Assembly (NCBI RefSeq): GCF_000471905.2
Contig: NW_006500104.1
Coordinates: 1,969,949-2,033,948 of the forward strand
Direction of reading: 5' to 3'
Source: Amborella trichopoda
Taxonomy: Eukaryota > Streptophyta > Magnoliopsida > Amborellales > Amborellaceae
DNA length: 64,000 nt
Part shown: positions 11,230-22,785 of the stretch, one piece after another
Layout of the letters: each line of letters opens with the position of its first letter
Position numbering within the stretch: position 1 is the stretch's first letter
Program-made: the position numbers and the translations under genes
Notes under the pieces: generated by a model
Databases searched by the model: none
What the model saw: only the letters and a program-made list of their open reading frames with translations
Told to the model about the DNA's origin: nothing

Positions 11230-11954
11230 AGGGAATCTCTTATCTAGCCAGTTTCATGATGGTAAATTATATTTTCAAAAGAAAGTACATTGCAGTAACC
11301 ATTTGCTTTTAACTTACAAACAAGATAACGTATGATTCAAACACATAACAAGGTTTCAGTGTGATCTCAATATATTTTTGGTGTGATTTTATAAAGAACT
11401 TAATAGTGGCAATGGCCCTAGTGTCTTGGCCCGGACAGTTCTAAAAGACTAAGGCTTGGGCAAAACAATGTGGCTTGAGTGGCTGGCTAGCATGCCCCAA
11501 GGAGCGGTGTGGGCCACGCGAGCGACAAAAGGGCAAAAGTGTGGCCCTAATAGGGCCAAGGCCTCTTTTTTTGGTCCGGGTTGAGCCAGGGCCACAACTG
11601 GCCCACTGCTAGCTCTAAAACGACCTTTAAATTCTCTAATCTCTAATATTCTCATTGTCTTCAACGTGCTTTTGGTGTGACTTTCAATAAACTTTTAATG
11701 TGATCTCAAGTATGCTTTATAGGTTTTCTTGTCGTGAATCTATTATTATTTTTACATAAAGTCTCTCTTTTCATTGTATATCAAACCTTACCTCCTTATT
11801 TTTAAATCTCATTTTATTTTAAAATTTTTAAATCTTTCTTTATTTCTAAATCTAAAAGTAATATTGAGACATTGGAGCAGACCAATTTCTAGTTATTTGA
11901 GTAAGTGCTATGTTATGTTGTATTATTCTACTTCAAAATATATTCAACTCTTTA

Positions 11955-12200
11955 ATTGAGATTTATAGTTTTATTTTTTAGCTATGATGTATTTTTAGAT
12001 ATTTGCTTAATTATTCAACTTCATAATTGTATTTGTAGATATTTGCTAGATTATTCAACATATTTAATTGAGATTTATAGTTTTATTTTTTAGCTATGAT
12101 GTATTATTAGATATTTGCTAAATTATTCAACTTCATAACTGTTTTTGTAGATATTTGCTAGATTATTCAACTTCATAATATATTCAATTCCTTGATTTAG
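11955..12200. repeat. 112-bp tandem duplication, about 2.2 copies
   Basis: ATTGAGATTTATAGTTTTAT starts near 11955 and again near 12066. Each unit also contains GATATTTGCT-ATTATTCAAC words twice, so a shorter repeat is nested inside. Confidence 0.8.
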
Positions 12201-12483
12201 AGTTATAGTATTAATTTTTAGCGAATTCATGATGTACATTTATAGTTTTATCTTTTAGCCAATTCATCTTATACATGTAAATATTTTTATTAGGCAAAAA
12301 AAGTTCATCAATCTTGGTCTTCCAAACAACCAAATAAAAAAAAGGTCCTAGAGAAAACTGATTATACTGATGATAGTATTTTGGTAAGAAGAGAAGCAGT
12401 TACATTAGCTTCGAAGAGTGATTCTTCTATGGCAACAAGTAAAATATTGAAGACAACAATTTTGGACAAATCTCCTAATTCTA

Positions 12484-12583
12484 TGTTTACATATGAGGAA
12501 GTTATACATTTTTTGGTACTCCCTGTAAAATCTTGTTTACATATGAGGAAGTTATACATTTTTTGGTACTCCCTGTAAAATCT
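12484..12583. repeat. Exact 50-bp tandem duplication
   Basis: 12484-12533 and 12534-12583 are identical, starting TGTTTACATATGAGGAAG and ending CCCTGTAAAATCT. Perfect identity points to a recent duplication or an assembly artefact. Confidence 0.92.
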
Positions 12584-12785
12584 ATCATGAAGTTGAAGTG
12601 CGTATCGAAAGCATGCTACAATCCCGTAGGGATCCCTCACCATTGAAGCAATCATTTGTACAATCTCATCAAGATCCCTCACCATTTGAAGCAATCGATA
12701 TAGTGTACAAGAAAAATGATTTTGTTATTCACTATGTTTGCTGGTAAGATAATTTGTATCATAAACCGCATGATAAAGTTGTTCA

Positions 12786-12950
12786 TTTAGGAGAAATGTA
12801 GCAACGGCCTGATTTGCTATCAAATATATGGCAATTATGCTGCAACGGCTTGCTTTGCTATCAAATATATGGAAATTGTTTCACGTTATATGTATGCAAC
12901 CCCATATTATCAAATATATGGAGATCGTTTCACGATTATATGTATGCAAC
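12786..12950. repeat. Short direct repeats around TATCAAATATATGG
   Basis: TGCTATCAAATATATGG occurs twice (about 12815 and 12855), and TATCAAATATATGGAGATCG follows near 12908. TTTCACG-TTATATGTATGCAACCC occurs twice. Confidence 0.65.
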
Positions 12951-13438
12951 CCTATAACCTAAGATCCCATTGCTCTCCCTTTTTCTCTTCTAAAATATGG
13001 AATCCCTCTCTCTCTTCTAAAATATGGAATCATAACCCAAGATTACATTGCTCTCCTCTCTCTCTTCTAAAATATGAAATCATAGATTTCATTTCTATCC
13101 GACATGCTTTCCCCGTTATGAATATTTGACATTTAACTCCTCAACTGGACATTGAAAATGAATAGAAAATGGAAAATCATTTTTCATCTTGAAAATAAAC
13201 AAAAAATAGAAAATCATTCTCCATCATTGGAAATCAATTTGGACTTTGGAATGGTGGCGATCATATGCCCGAAAGATGTATGCTATGATATCTCATTTAA
13301 GGAGAAACTAAAAACTTGTCCTAGAATTGTCACTCTCTCCTTTTTGAAAAAATTTGTTGTTCCAAATTATCCAAATTGGTGAAGTGGAGAGGAAAAAGCT
13401 TCCAAATTATCCAAGTGGAGTGTGGAGGAAAGGCATCC

Positions 13439-13617
13439 TTGGCTGCATAGCAATCAACATTAAAATCAAATTAGGTGAGGTACCTTTGGTTGAACATTAA
13501 AGTCAAATTGGATAAGGTACCCTTGGTTGCATAAGAAATCAACATTAAAATCAAATTGGGTAAATTACCCTTGGCTGCATAGGAATCAACATTAAAATCA
13601 AATTGGATAAGGTACTG
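13439..13617. repeat. About 47-bp tandem repeat, four copies
   Basis: CATTAAAATCAAATT (or AAAGTC) starts at 13458, 13495, 13543 and 13590. Units run TTGGCTGCATAGCAATCAAC, then the core, then a GG-AAGGTACC word. The second unit lacks about 10 bases. Confidence 0.85.
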
Positions 13618-15112
13618 ATAATGGAACTTAGCCGAGAGAAGAAGGATTGGAAGTAGGTGATCACAGTACTCATAAAAAACGAAGCGGCATATTCTTATCT
13701 TGATATTGTTTTGTCGCCATTACTTGACCTCTGGTACAAACAATATAAGATCACTCTCCCCCTCTCTTTGAAAGATTTGAGGAGCAAGAGCAATGAGAGG
13801 GTGCTTATTAGGGATCATCATGTTTTTTCCCTTCATCCCAATTCTTTATGTTCCCAACTACTTAAGCTTTTATGAATTTATTTTATTTTTGAGGTAATAT
13901 TTTTATTTTTGTTTGCCAGTTCTATCAAAGTTTAATCATATGATCAAAGTATTGATGTTTCTATTTACTTCTTCTTTTTTTTTTGTGTTTGAGGATTTAT
14001 TGGTGTTTGGTGATTTATTGAATAACATATAACATCATCAAATAGACACATTTGTACTCCTTGTCCTCGAAATACCCTCTTATTCTTCTTTCAATAGAAA
14101 AATACCATTTCATTAATTTTTTGGTGGTTTGATCATTTTAGGATATTTTTCCTTGTTTGATGCATTGTGCTTCAAAATAGGACCATCGCTAACCTATAAG
14201 CCCAAGGATTGAAGCCATAACAAATGCCATCAAATTATATGATTAGATTACTCTCTCGAGATAAGGACCTATGAAGCGGTAGTTTTTTTTATAGAAAGTT
14301 TAGAGATCCGCTACAAGAGTGTATTTAAAAATAAAAGTGAAATTTTAAAATTTTAAATATTTTAAACTTGATATTTATTTGAATGAGCACATACTCGAGG
14401 GATCATAGAATCTCTTCTTTCTTTCTTTTTCATGATATGTATTCATGTTGTGTAACTTTTTTTTAACGTACTAATTTACCTCTTTTTAACATAGTTGTTT
14501 TTTTCTCATTTGCTCAAATCTTAGTACCAAACCTCCGAATATATTTTATGACTCCCACTTGATACGAAACCAATTAGTGTTTTATATTATAGTAGATACT
14601 TCAATATGATAGAAATTAGAGAAGGTGAAAATGATAGTGACCAACATAAAGGGAAAGGTTTTTGTAAGGTTGCTAACTTATGTACAAAAGAATAGAGAAC
14701 CCTCTAAAAGTAGTTGGAAAATATTGTTCTGGCTAAAAAAACCTTCTAATTAATCAACTCAACCTCGACAATTATAGATATGAGAAAGGAAAAATAGGTA
14801 TTTCAACTCCTAACAACAATGCATATTATAATACATTATATATACTGGTCATTTTTAAGTGGTTCATAGATCTGCCAAATTTGTACTACTTTAGAACTTT
14901 AAATATCATAATTAGTGTAGAATTAGATTTTCAATTAAGAGTACCAAAACAACATTTGTGGTGGCATTTGGAAGTGCGATCCGACCTTTTTCCATGAGGC
15001 TACCACATTGAAAATAATCAAAGATTTAGTTGTATTGAAAGATTGAGTTTTGAAAGATTAAGTTTCGAAATCTATTTTTACCCCTAATCATAAAGTTTAA
15101 ACATAAAAAGAT

Positions 15113-15503
15113 AGGTAAAGTTTATAAGGTGGCAACCTTAAAATGTAGAATTACATATGCACCTAAAAAATCCATCCGAGAATGTTATTTTAATGTTGAA
15201 AAATCATGTAATAGATCATCTCGACATCGAGATATATGAATTTGAAAAAAAAAGGATTATGAGTCCTCGAAATAGTGCATCTTGCAACACATTATCTAGA
15301 CCGTCCATTTTTAAGTTTTCTATATGTTTATACATCTATTTGATTTTAACCATTTTTGGAGTTTAAAATTTTATAATTAGATATGAAAATAGATTTTTAC
15401 ATAATTGTAAGACATTTTACATCAAAATTTCATGTTGTGATAAAATTTGAAGGTGCGCCTTAATTGAATTGCTTAAGGTTGCAACCTTATAGAAGCCACA
15501 CCC
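15113..15503. mobile_element. Mutator-type MITE, copy 1 (GCAACC subtype)
   Basis: 391 bp with inverted ends: TTTATAAGGTGGCAACC on the left, and the reverse complement of the right end reads GGTGTGGCTTCTATAAGGTT followed by GCAACC. The core contains GATCATCTCGACATCGAGAT (15214-15233), identical to a word in the copy at 46136. The flanks TAAAAAGAT and TAAAAGAAA match only loosely. Non-coding; it would depend on a transposase in trans. Confidence 0.85.
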
Positions 15504-15515
15504 TAAAAGAAATGT

Positions 15516-15705
15516 GTAGATTGTGTGTGTAGATCTATAAGCGTTTAAAAAACTTGAAAATCAATGGTCTAGATAGTGCATTACAAGATGCTCCATTTTC
15601 ATGACTATAACTCTTTTTTTCCTTATGCATAAATCTAGAAGTCGAGATAATAGATTTGGAGGGTTTTGCAGAGTTACAATAACTATTTTCAATAAGTTTA
15701 TAGGC
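15516..15705. mobile_element. Half copy of the same MITE family
   Basis: GTAGATCTATAAGCG, then TTGAAAATCAATGGTCTAGA and TTACAAGATGC match one half of the 24512 copy in the same order. The other half is missing. It lies immediately beside copy 1. Confidence 0.65.
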
Positions 15706-17180
15706 AGCACCTTATTTTTATATTGTAACATGGACACAATACATAAATGTTTTCACATATAGTAATGATATAATTATTTTGATAAATAAAGCTAATGTAA
15801 AGTGTTTTGTGCAAGGTTTTGAATTTTTTATCATTGGTAAGTGTTGTCTTTTTTTTCATTATAATTAGTCATATGGATAAGCATTTTTTGGGTTTTATAG
15901 ATGAGTGGGAATATGCACACATGGGTTGGAAAGAATAAACTCTTCAAGCACATAATCAATGTAGCATATAGAAAGTATCAATGGGGTTTCTGGCTTCGCA
16001 AAAAAACATATAGGCAAAGAAAGTATCATAGGGAATCTTGGGTCAAATAGTCATATAATCAATGTAGTAGCTAGGGAATGTAGTACCAAGGGTAGAGGAA
16101 GTTCTATACTAATGAATTCCTACCTCTTCTGTACTTTACTACTACACTACTAGCTAAGCATTTTCTTGCAAGCAAATTCAAAAGTATTAATATTCTATTT
16201 TCTTGTCTCTTGGATTGTAGTTGTAAAGATTTATTAGAAAATTACTACATATTCTATTCTCTTGTCTCTAGGATTGCAATTGTTGTTGTTCAGTCACTTG
16301 CACATTATTGAAAGTAAAACTCTTGGCAACAATTTTTTAACACGTGGGATATTATTCTCTATCATTCTCCAAGTCAAATACGAAGTTGTAAAGAGAGGAA
16401 GTCTAATAAAAATCACAAATGTCTTATACGGAAAAACATCATTATGGATACAAAGATAAAGACAGAAGAAATAGGGAATCCTATTTACTGATTTTATATT
16501 AAACAAATACTGTGTTGATATATAATTTTGTTTCAAAAGAGTTATACTTCAACACAATCCTTATGCCTTCTTTCTATATGATGCAAATTCTAAAAGTCCC
16601 AAACTTTCACAATTCAAATAAAATGCTCCATTATGCAACCAAGCTCTACATATTGCATGTTCAAGTAGTATGTATTTTATACTGCCGAATTCCTAGCTCT
16701 TCTTTAGCACCTAGGACAGAGGAAGTTTTATACTACTGAATTCCTACCTCTTCATTACTACTAACTAAGCAGTTTTACTAAAAGCAAATTCAAGAGTACT
16801 AATATTTTATTCTCTTGTTTCTTAGATTGTAATTGTAAGTATTTTTTAAAAATTGCAGGTGCACTACTAAGCTGCAAATTCAAGAGTACTAATAGTATAT
16901 TGTCTTGTCTTTTGGATTGTAACTATAAATAATTCATGTTAAAGAATAATTGATTATAATTGATAAATGAAATCTAGTAAAGAATTCATCACAGATATAG
17001 AAAAAAGAAAAAAAAAAACAGAGATTTACGAATGAATTCATTACTAAAGAAGAAAAAAAAAAGTAAGAATCTAAAAAGAAAAAAAAAAGATTTCCTAAAG
17101 AATTCATCACAAATAAAGGAAAAAGGAGAAGAAAAAAACAAAGACAAAAAACCTAAACTCACATGTTTGGTTTGGGTTGT
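15706..17180. other. Gene-free stretch with diverged direct duplications
   Basis: About 16085-16240, 16690-16850 and 16868-16930 are related: each has a GAGGAAGTT-TATACTA-TGAATTCCTACCTCTTC block, or the AAATTCAAGAGTACTAATA block that follows it. 16990-17140 is an A-rich AAAGAAAAAA region. No protein similarity seen. Confidence 0.55.
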
Positions 17181-17450
17181 GGGCCGTTTTTTAACTCTTT
17201 GCAAATTCTTAATCTCTCTGAAAATTAGTGTAAGAGAGGGAGAGAGGAGAGAGGCAGGGAATCTAGCGGCATTTTAATGCAAACTAAATAGAGATCACCC
17301 TCCTGCCTTTGGCTTGTGGGTCGTTCTTACAACTTAGTGAGCCGTGGGCCATTCTTACTCTCTGCAAATTAGTATGATAGAGAAAGAGAAGAGAGGGGAA
17401 TGGGGTCTAACAATATTTTAATGCAAATTTGAGAGAGAGAGATCACCCTT
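17180..17450. repeat. Imperfect direct duplication
   Basis: Two related blocks, about 17175-17300 and 17340-17450. Each has GTGGGCC-TT-TTA, CTCT-TGCAAATT, a GAGA-rich stretch, TTTTAATGCAAA and GAGATCACCCT. Confidence 0.6.
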
Positions 17451-17514
17451 ATCCCTCTCTTTGTATGATTTAAAGAGTTTCTTTTTACAAGACTATAATT
17501 TTTTCTTCCCTTAA

Positions 17515-17610
17515 TGGTCGAGATAATAGATTTGGAGGATTTTACAGCATTACAATAACTATTTCCAATAGGTTTATAGGTTGTCTTATTTCTATATGGT
17601 AACGTGGATA
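17515..17610. mobile_element. Fragment of the MITE family
   Basis: GGTCGAGATAATAGATTTGG through TTACAATAACTATTTCCAAT and GGTTTATAGG closely follows the end of the half copy at 15516-15705 (about 15637-15730). Confidence 0.6.
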
Positions 17611-17635
17611 GAGAGGGATGTGTTTATCTCCATAA

Positions 17636-17840
17636 TTAAAGAAAATAACACACTCCCAAGGATCCATGAATTTAAAAATAACAAAATTAAGTAATTGAAA
17701 TGTTGATCCCATTGAGTTGATGTTCCACATTTGTGTGCATCCAACTCTGATTATGGAACATCAACACAATGAGATCAACATTTTAGTAATTAATTTTGTT
17801 TATTTTCCATGGATCCTTGGGAGTGTGTTATTTTCTTTAA
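17636..17840. repeat. Foldback element, about 90-bp arms and 24-base loop
   Basis: The left arm 17636-17728 (AAAGAAAATAACACACTCCC, then AAGGATCCATG) is the near-perfect reverse complement of 17753-17840 (ending CATGGATCCTTGGGAGTGTG, then TTATTTTCTTT). An RNA copy would form a long hairpin. It may be a MITE or a young microRNA/siRNA locus; the sequence does not decide. Confidence 0.88.
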
Positions 17841-20329
17841 CTTTGTCACTTTATCTTTTGTTTCTTCCCATGAAGCTGAGCAACGCTGAAGTTGCATGCA
17901 ACAATGATTGATCTGTGTATTTTCAACTGAATTGCTCTTCCCTTCATGTTCTCGTCACTCATACTTTCGATATGGTATGCGCGGTGGGATCTCTTGATAT
18001 TATATTATGTTGAGAACCATCAAATATTCATGATTTATTTTTGAATGATATAGTTTAAGCATGATTTGCAAATAGTTAAACTGACTATTTTATGGGTAAA
18101 CTGTACTATAATTATTAAGTGGAGTACAAACTACACCCTTCTTTTATTTCAATGCTATAAAGATTTGTGAACGTATAGACAATCTAATATGGTGTACTAT
18201 TTCATAGAAAAAAAAAAGGCATTAAGTAATCCATTTTTTAGCTAAAGGCCACAGTTGGTAACATGAGATGTGCTCAAAATGGTTCATGGTTTGGTTATTA
18301 TTACCAGTCATGATTGATTTAACAATAGACTTCTAGTTTGGGTTTTCATTCTTAGAGCAACTTAGATTTTTAGTTATTTTCAAAAAGAATGTTACACTTC
18401 ATATTCAGTGAAGCTCTTCATCTTAGATGAATATGCAGTAAGCAAAAGGCCCTTAAATATACTTCTCTAAAATAAGATATTCAAGCTTGATGTTTTATCA
18501 TTATGGATGGTATACTTGATTTCATATTTTGTGCTTGTGAACCATATCATCGTACAGTGCATTCATACTTTTGAAGTACTACATATGTACTAATGCTGAT
18601 GAAAACATGAGTTTGATAAGAAGTTTGCTGAGTGTTGGTTGTTTACTTTGTTACAAAGTGGATCTTGCCATTCGTTTCTTATTTATTATCTCATTGAACC
18701 ATTGGCTTGTTTTATTACATACCGAAAATGACCCACAAATTGGACTTTTGATTTGAATCTTGAGCCTTTGGTGAAAATTTTAGATGGTTTCACTTTTTAT
18801 TTATTTATTTAATAACACCTAATGTGTATAAAATATTGTGTGAAACACTTTTTGATTTTTGGAATCAAGGCATTTCTATTATCGTGAATTATTATCATGA
18901 GTTTTTATGGTACCAGAAGCTAGAACGACTTATCTGTTATTGTCTCCTTCAAGAAAGTCCCATTCATTATGTCTATCTTTTGGTATTTTCAAGCTTTATT
19001 GTATTTACACTTGTTCTATGACTTGTACTAGCTGAAGCTGTAGTTTTCAAAAGTTGTGCTGGATGCGACACCATCAATCCATCATCATCAGGACTAACTC
19101 CCCATTTTACATATGACACTTCTTTGATATAATGATTGGAAAGTTTAATTCTTTTAATCAAGACTAAATATTTAGATTTGTGAATGCCTTACCATCCTGT
19201 CCAGTATTTATCTAAATTAAATCGCTTTTCTTGAATACAAGACTGCCTTGATTCAGTTCTCATTTTTTGCTCGAGCCATGTGCCCTTCATGATGATTTGG
19301 TTTGATTATTGTTTTGTTTCCATAGCATCTCTTAGATGTTGTCTATATTGAACCATTTAACTTATTTTATCTCATTAGTTTCTCTATTATTTTTTGTGGT
19401 GACTATACAATATTTCAAGTCAAACATGAAATGAAAAAGATAAGATTATTACTCTTAACTGTAGAGTATGCAAGAATTGAAATGTACACCAATTGATCTT
19501 CACAATCATGACTTCTCTGAGGTCAAGTGTTTTGTGGCATTGCATTCAATCGATTTTATGGCTCTACTCACCTTTGGTGTATGATTATGTGATTTGCTTT
19601 GGACAGGAGCAGCACATATATACTATTGCCATCAAAGCTTGCTACAAGGCAATATATCAAAACAAGGGGAAATTTATGGTCAAGGAGGCTCTTAGGAACT
19701 GTGATATCTCCCATACCATTTGGACATTTTATAAATAAGCATATGAATTCTTGTGTGATCGAATGCGCAGGTGCATGTATGTGTGATATCAGACTACAAC
19801 AATTGAATTTTTTGTTAGTACAATTGCCTTTGGATCTAACTTTAAAAAAAAATAAAATAAAATAAAAAAAATAAAAAAAATAGAAGAGTACAGATATTAA
19901 TAATGTTTGAGAGGAGAAAGTAGGCATATCCTTTTATAGGAGCCTTTAGTTTAGAAACTTGTCCAGGAAAAAAAGAGGGGGCACTCATCTTTTGAAGGGG
20001 GTTTGGCTATTAATTAATAGTACAATGCCCCACTAAATACTTTAAACAAAGACAATTCTCATTGACCATAGAAGGAACTATTTTGAGATAAAACTACAAA
20101 TATTCAAGGATATAAAGTAGATAGGGATATAGTGGCCACAATGGCTCATGTCAAAAGACTCTCTTATGATCTTTCTCTTTTCAACTTTTTTATTTCTTTT
20201 ATTCCTCTTTCTTTTTCACAGTTACTTTTGAGCCAACACAATCTTTCATATGTTTTCATATTAGAGAGGTTTGCCTTATGATTCAAATGCATTTTTAATG
20301 TATAATTTAGTTTCTGAGGTGCCTCGTTG
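17841..20329. other. No recognisable gene
   Basis: AT-rich. A possible exon-like frame at 19603-19738 follows a TTGGACAG acceptor-like site, but its translation resembles nothing I know. 19847-19880 is an A-rich tract. Confidence 0.45.
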
Positions 20330-21189
20330 GTTCCTGTTGGGTTTATGTGGCCTTTAAATGCCTTATGAGTGTGTATTAAAATACTTTTATTATAGTGAAA
20401 CATAAACTCAGTGGGAGTATTGTCCCTCGAGAACCATACTAAGCAAATGATGTTTGCTTATACCAGACTGTGCTTATTGATCTAGACCAGTTGGTTGGAA
20501 AACTCAAGATACCTAAGCATAAAAGAATTAAAACAATGAAAGTTTTGAGTTAGCCCCTTGATGAGGTCGGAGCTTATGCCTAGATGAGAGAGTCGAGGGA
20601 CTGTGTGATCCTTGTGTGTGATAGTATGCCTATTGAGACGGGGGCCAAAACCTCATTCATGTTCCATCACATAGCATGCATATTGATGGATCATTCGGGG
20701 AAGCCAAATATGTACCTTTAGGTGAAGCGTATACATGTGCGAGGGATACCCCTATGTGGCATAGAGTTGTGGTCGCATCAGGTTGTGGTAACCTTGACTT
20801 GTCTCTAGGGGAGGACCTGTAATCCACATACTGGGATTGCGATTCCTTGATTCATCGACCTGACTTTGGTGACCCGTTAATGAGCCCCTGCTTGAACTGT
20901 GGGTCATGGGAAATACTGGGTCGGCTCGATAAAGCTAAGGTGGTTTGTAGTCCACAGTTGGAGGTGGAGTACCCCATATTTACAGATTGAATTCCTAAAA
21001 CCATATGGATCCTTTTCCCATCATATTAATTTAATTGTATTCATTTTATTATTAAAATAATTTTAGTTTTATTATTTGAATTTTTATGAATCTTTCAATA
21101 TTTTAATTATGATTTTTGGACTTATAAAAATACAGTTATTGATTTTACAAAGTTGTAAAAATTCAAATATATATTAATTTGTTTTATTT

Positions 21190-21860
21190 NNNNNNNNNNN
21201 NNNNNNNNNNNNNNNNNNNNNNNNNNNNNNNNNNNNNNNNNNNNNNNNNNNNNNNNNNNNNNNNNNNNNNNNNNNNNNNNNNNNNNNNNNNNNNNNNNNN
21301 NNNNNNNNNNNNNNNNNNNNNNNNNNNNNNNNNNNNNNNNNNNNNNNNNNNNNNNNNNNNNNNNNNNNNNNNNNNNNNNNNNNNNNNNNNNNNNNNNNNN
21401 NNNNNNNNNNNNNNNNNNNNNNNNNNNNNNNNNNNNNNNNNNNNNNNNNNNNNNNNNNNNNNNNNNNNNNNNNNNNNNNNNNNNNNNNNNNNNNNNNNNN
21501 NNNNNNNNNNNNNNNNNNNNNNNNNNNNNNNNNNNNNNNNNNNNNNNNNNNNNNNNNNNNNNNNNNNNNNNNNNNNNNNNNNNNNNNNNNNNNNNNNNNN
21601 NNNNNNNNNNNNNNNNNNNNNNNNNNNNNNNNNNNNNNNNNNNNNNNNNNNNNNNNNNNNNNNNNNNNNNNNNNNNNNNNNNNNNNNNNNNNNNNNNNNN
21701 NNNNNNNNNNNNNNNNNNNNNNNNNNNNNNNNNNNNNNNNNNNNNNNNNNNNNNNNNNNNNNNNNNNNNNNNNNNNNNNNNNNNNNNNNNNNNNNNNNNN
21801 NNNNNNNNNNNNNNNNNNNNNNNNNNNNNNNNNNNNNNNNNNNNNNNNNNNNNNNNNNNN
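21190..21860. other. Assembly gap (671 N)
   Basis: N run inside the LTR-like repeat. Confidence 0.99.
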
Positions 21861-22133
21861 ACTTGATTATTTTTTATATATCCTTATGGAATATGTGACA
21901 TGGATCATGGAATTTTATGGAATGCACGATATTTATTTTATTTAAATATATTGATGAGAAAATGGTTTAAGGAAATGAGGATAATGGTTCAAGCTCCTTA
22001 CGTAATGTTGGTGGCCCATCTATGGAATGGATGACTCAGATCTCTTACCCCACAAGTCACCTTGATCAACGGTCTAGATTTAATCTCATGAAAGAAGCAA
22101 ACTATAGGAAAACCCTAAACCTAAATATTCACT

Positions 22134-22146
22134 ATAAATAAGGGTG
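22134..22146 (+). promoter_or_regulatory. Probable LTR TATA box
   Basis: CTATAAATAAGGG followed by a C run and CT repeats. The related repeat has CTATAAATAGGC followed by a CT tract in the same relative place. Confidence 0.5.
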
Positions 22147-22674
22147 CTCCCCCCCCCATCTCTACACACAACCTCTCTCTCTCTCATCTCTCTCTCCATA
22201 TTTCTCTCTCTAATTTTCTCTCACCCAAACCTTAGGTAGTACTCTTTCTCCTATCTAGACCTAAGTTAATTTTAAGGGTTGGAAAAAGTAGAGGGGGACC
22301 TAAGTCAATTTTGGGGGTTAAGGTATTGTAGAGATTTTAAGAGGTAGTTACTTAGTTTGGCTGAAATCAGCTATCCCGTGCCATTGGATGTGGTGACTCG
22401 ATTTGGGGTGTAAAAAGCTCGGTTGAGATAATCTCCGACATCTTTTCTTTTATTTGTTTGTTCTTTTATTTTATATTCTCAAGTACAGTATTAGGTTGTA
22501 TGAATGACATCAAGTAGTTGAGATTTATTTTATTGATGTGTTATTTATTTTGGAATTTCTATTGTTTGTAATAAGACCATCTGTGAGTGATATTGTTGTC
22601 AAAATTATAAGGGATGATTATTATTAAAAAAACAAAAAAATTTGTATTTCCTCGGCAAAAGATTACATAGGACT

Positions 22675-22785
22675 TTCTTTCAGTTCCCGCCTCTTTCGTA
22701 AAGCTTTTTGGTTTTTTCCGAAATTAGTACAAAACTCTCCAAAAGAAAAAACAAAAAGTAGAAAAATCCAGGGAACTGAAAAATA
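22675..22785. repeat. Small foldback sequence
   Basis: TTCAGTTCCC at 22679-22688 is complementary to GGGAACTGAA near 22774-22783. Inside, CTTTTTGGTTTTTTCC partly pairs with the CAAAAGAAAAAACAAAAAG tract. It could be a tiny MITE. It overlaps the proposed right end of the LTR. Confidence 0.45.

Larger units (their letters stand above)
11230..15103. other. Gene-free stretch with several tandem duplications
   Basis: No protein similarity seen. 11405-11625 is an unusually GC-rich island (many GGCC words) of unknown origin. Tandem structures at 11955-12200, 12484-12583, 12786-12950 and 13439-13617 are listed separately. 12380-12700 is open in both strands over short spans but matches nothing I know. 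Confidence 0.5.
20335..22682 (+). mobile_element. Probable solo LTR, related to 62528-64000
   Basis: Begins TGTTGGGTTTATGTGGCC, like TGTTAGGTATTTGTGGCC at 62528. The two stay similar over several hundred bases (for example GGGCCAAAACCTCAT, CCCCTATGTGGCATAGAGTT). Both later show a TATA box (CTATAAATAAGGG near 22134; CTATAAATAGGC near 63849) followed by a CT tract, as expected for an LTR promoter. A CA at 22681-22682 is followed by GTTCC, the same five bases that precede the start (20330-20334). No gag-pol flanks it. The right end is tentative, because GTTCC there is also part of a small foldback, and a gap hides the middle. Confidence 0.6.

Noticed and set aside
11405-11625. GC-rich island as a hAT-type element
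   Set aside because: Ends such as TAGTGGCAATGGCC and GGCCCACTGCTAG are only loosely inverse, and no 8-bp flanks match.
12362-12694. Possible host exons in both strands
   Set aside because: No splice context or known motif; part of the openness is due to an exact duplication.
21179-21898. Long open frame across the N gap
   Set aside because: Almost all codons are N; an artefact.
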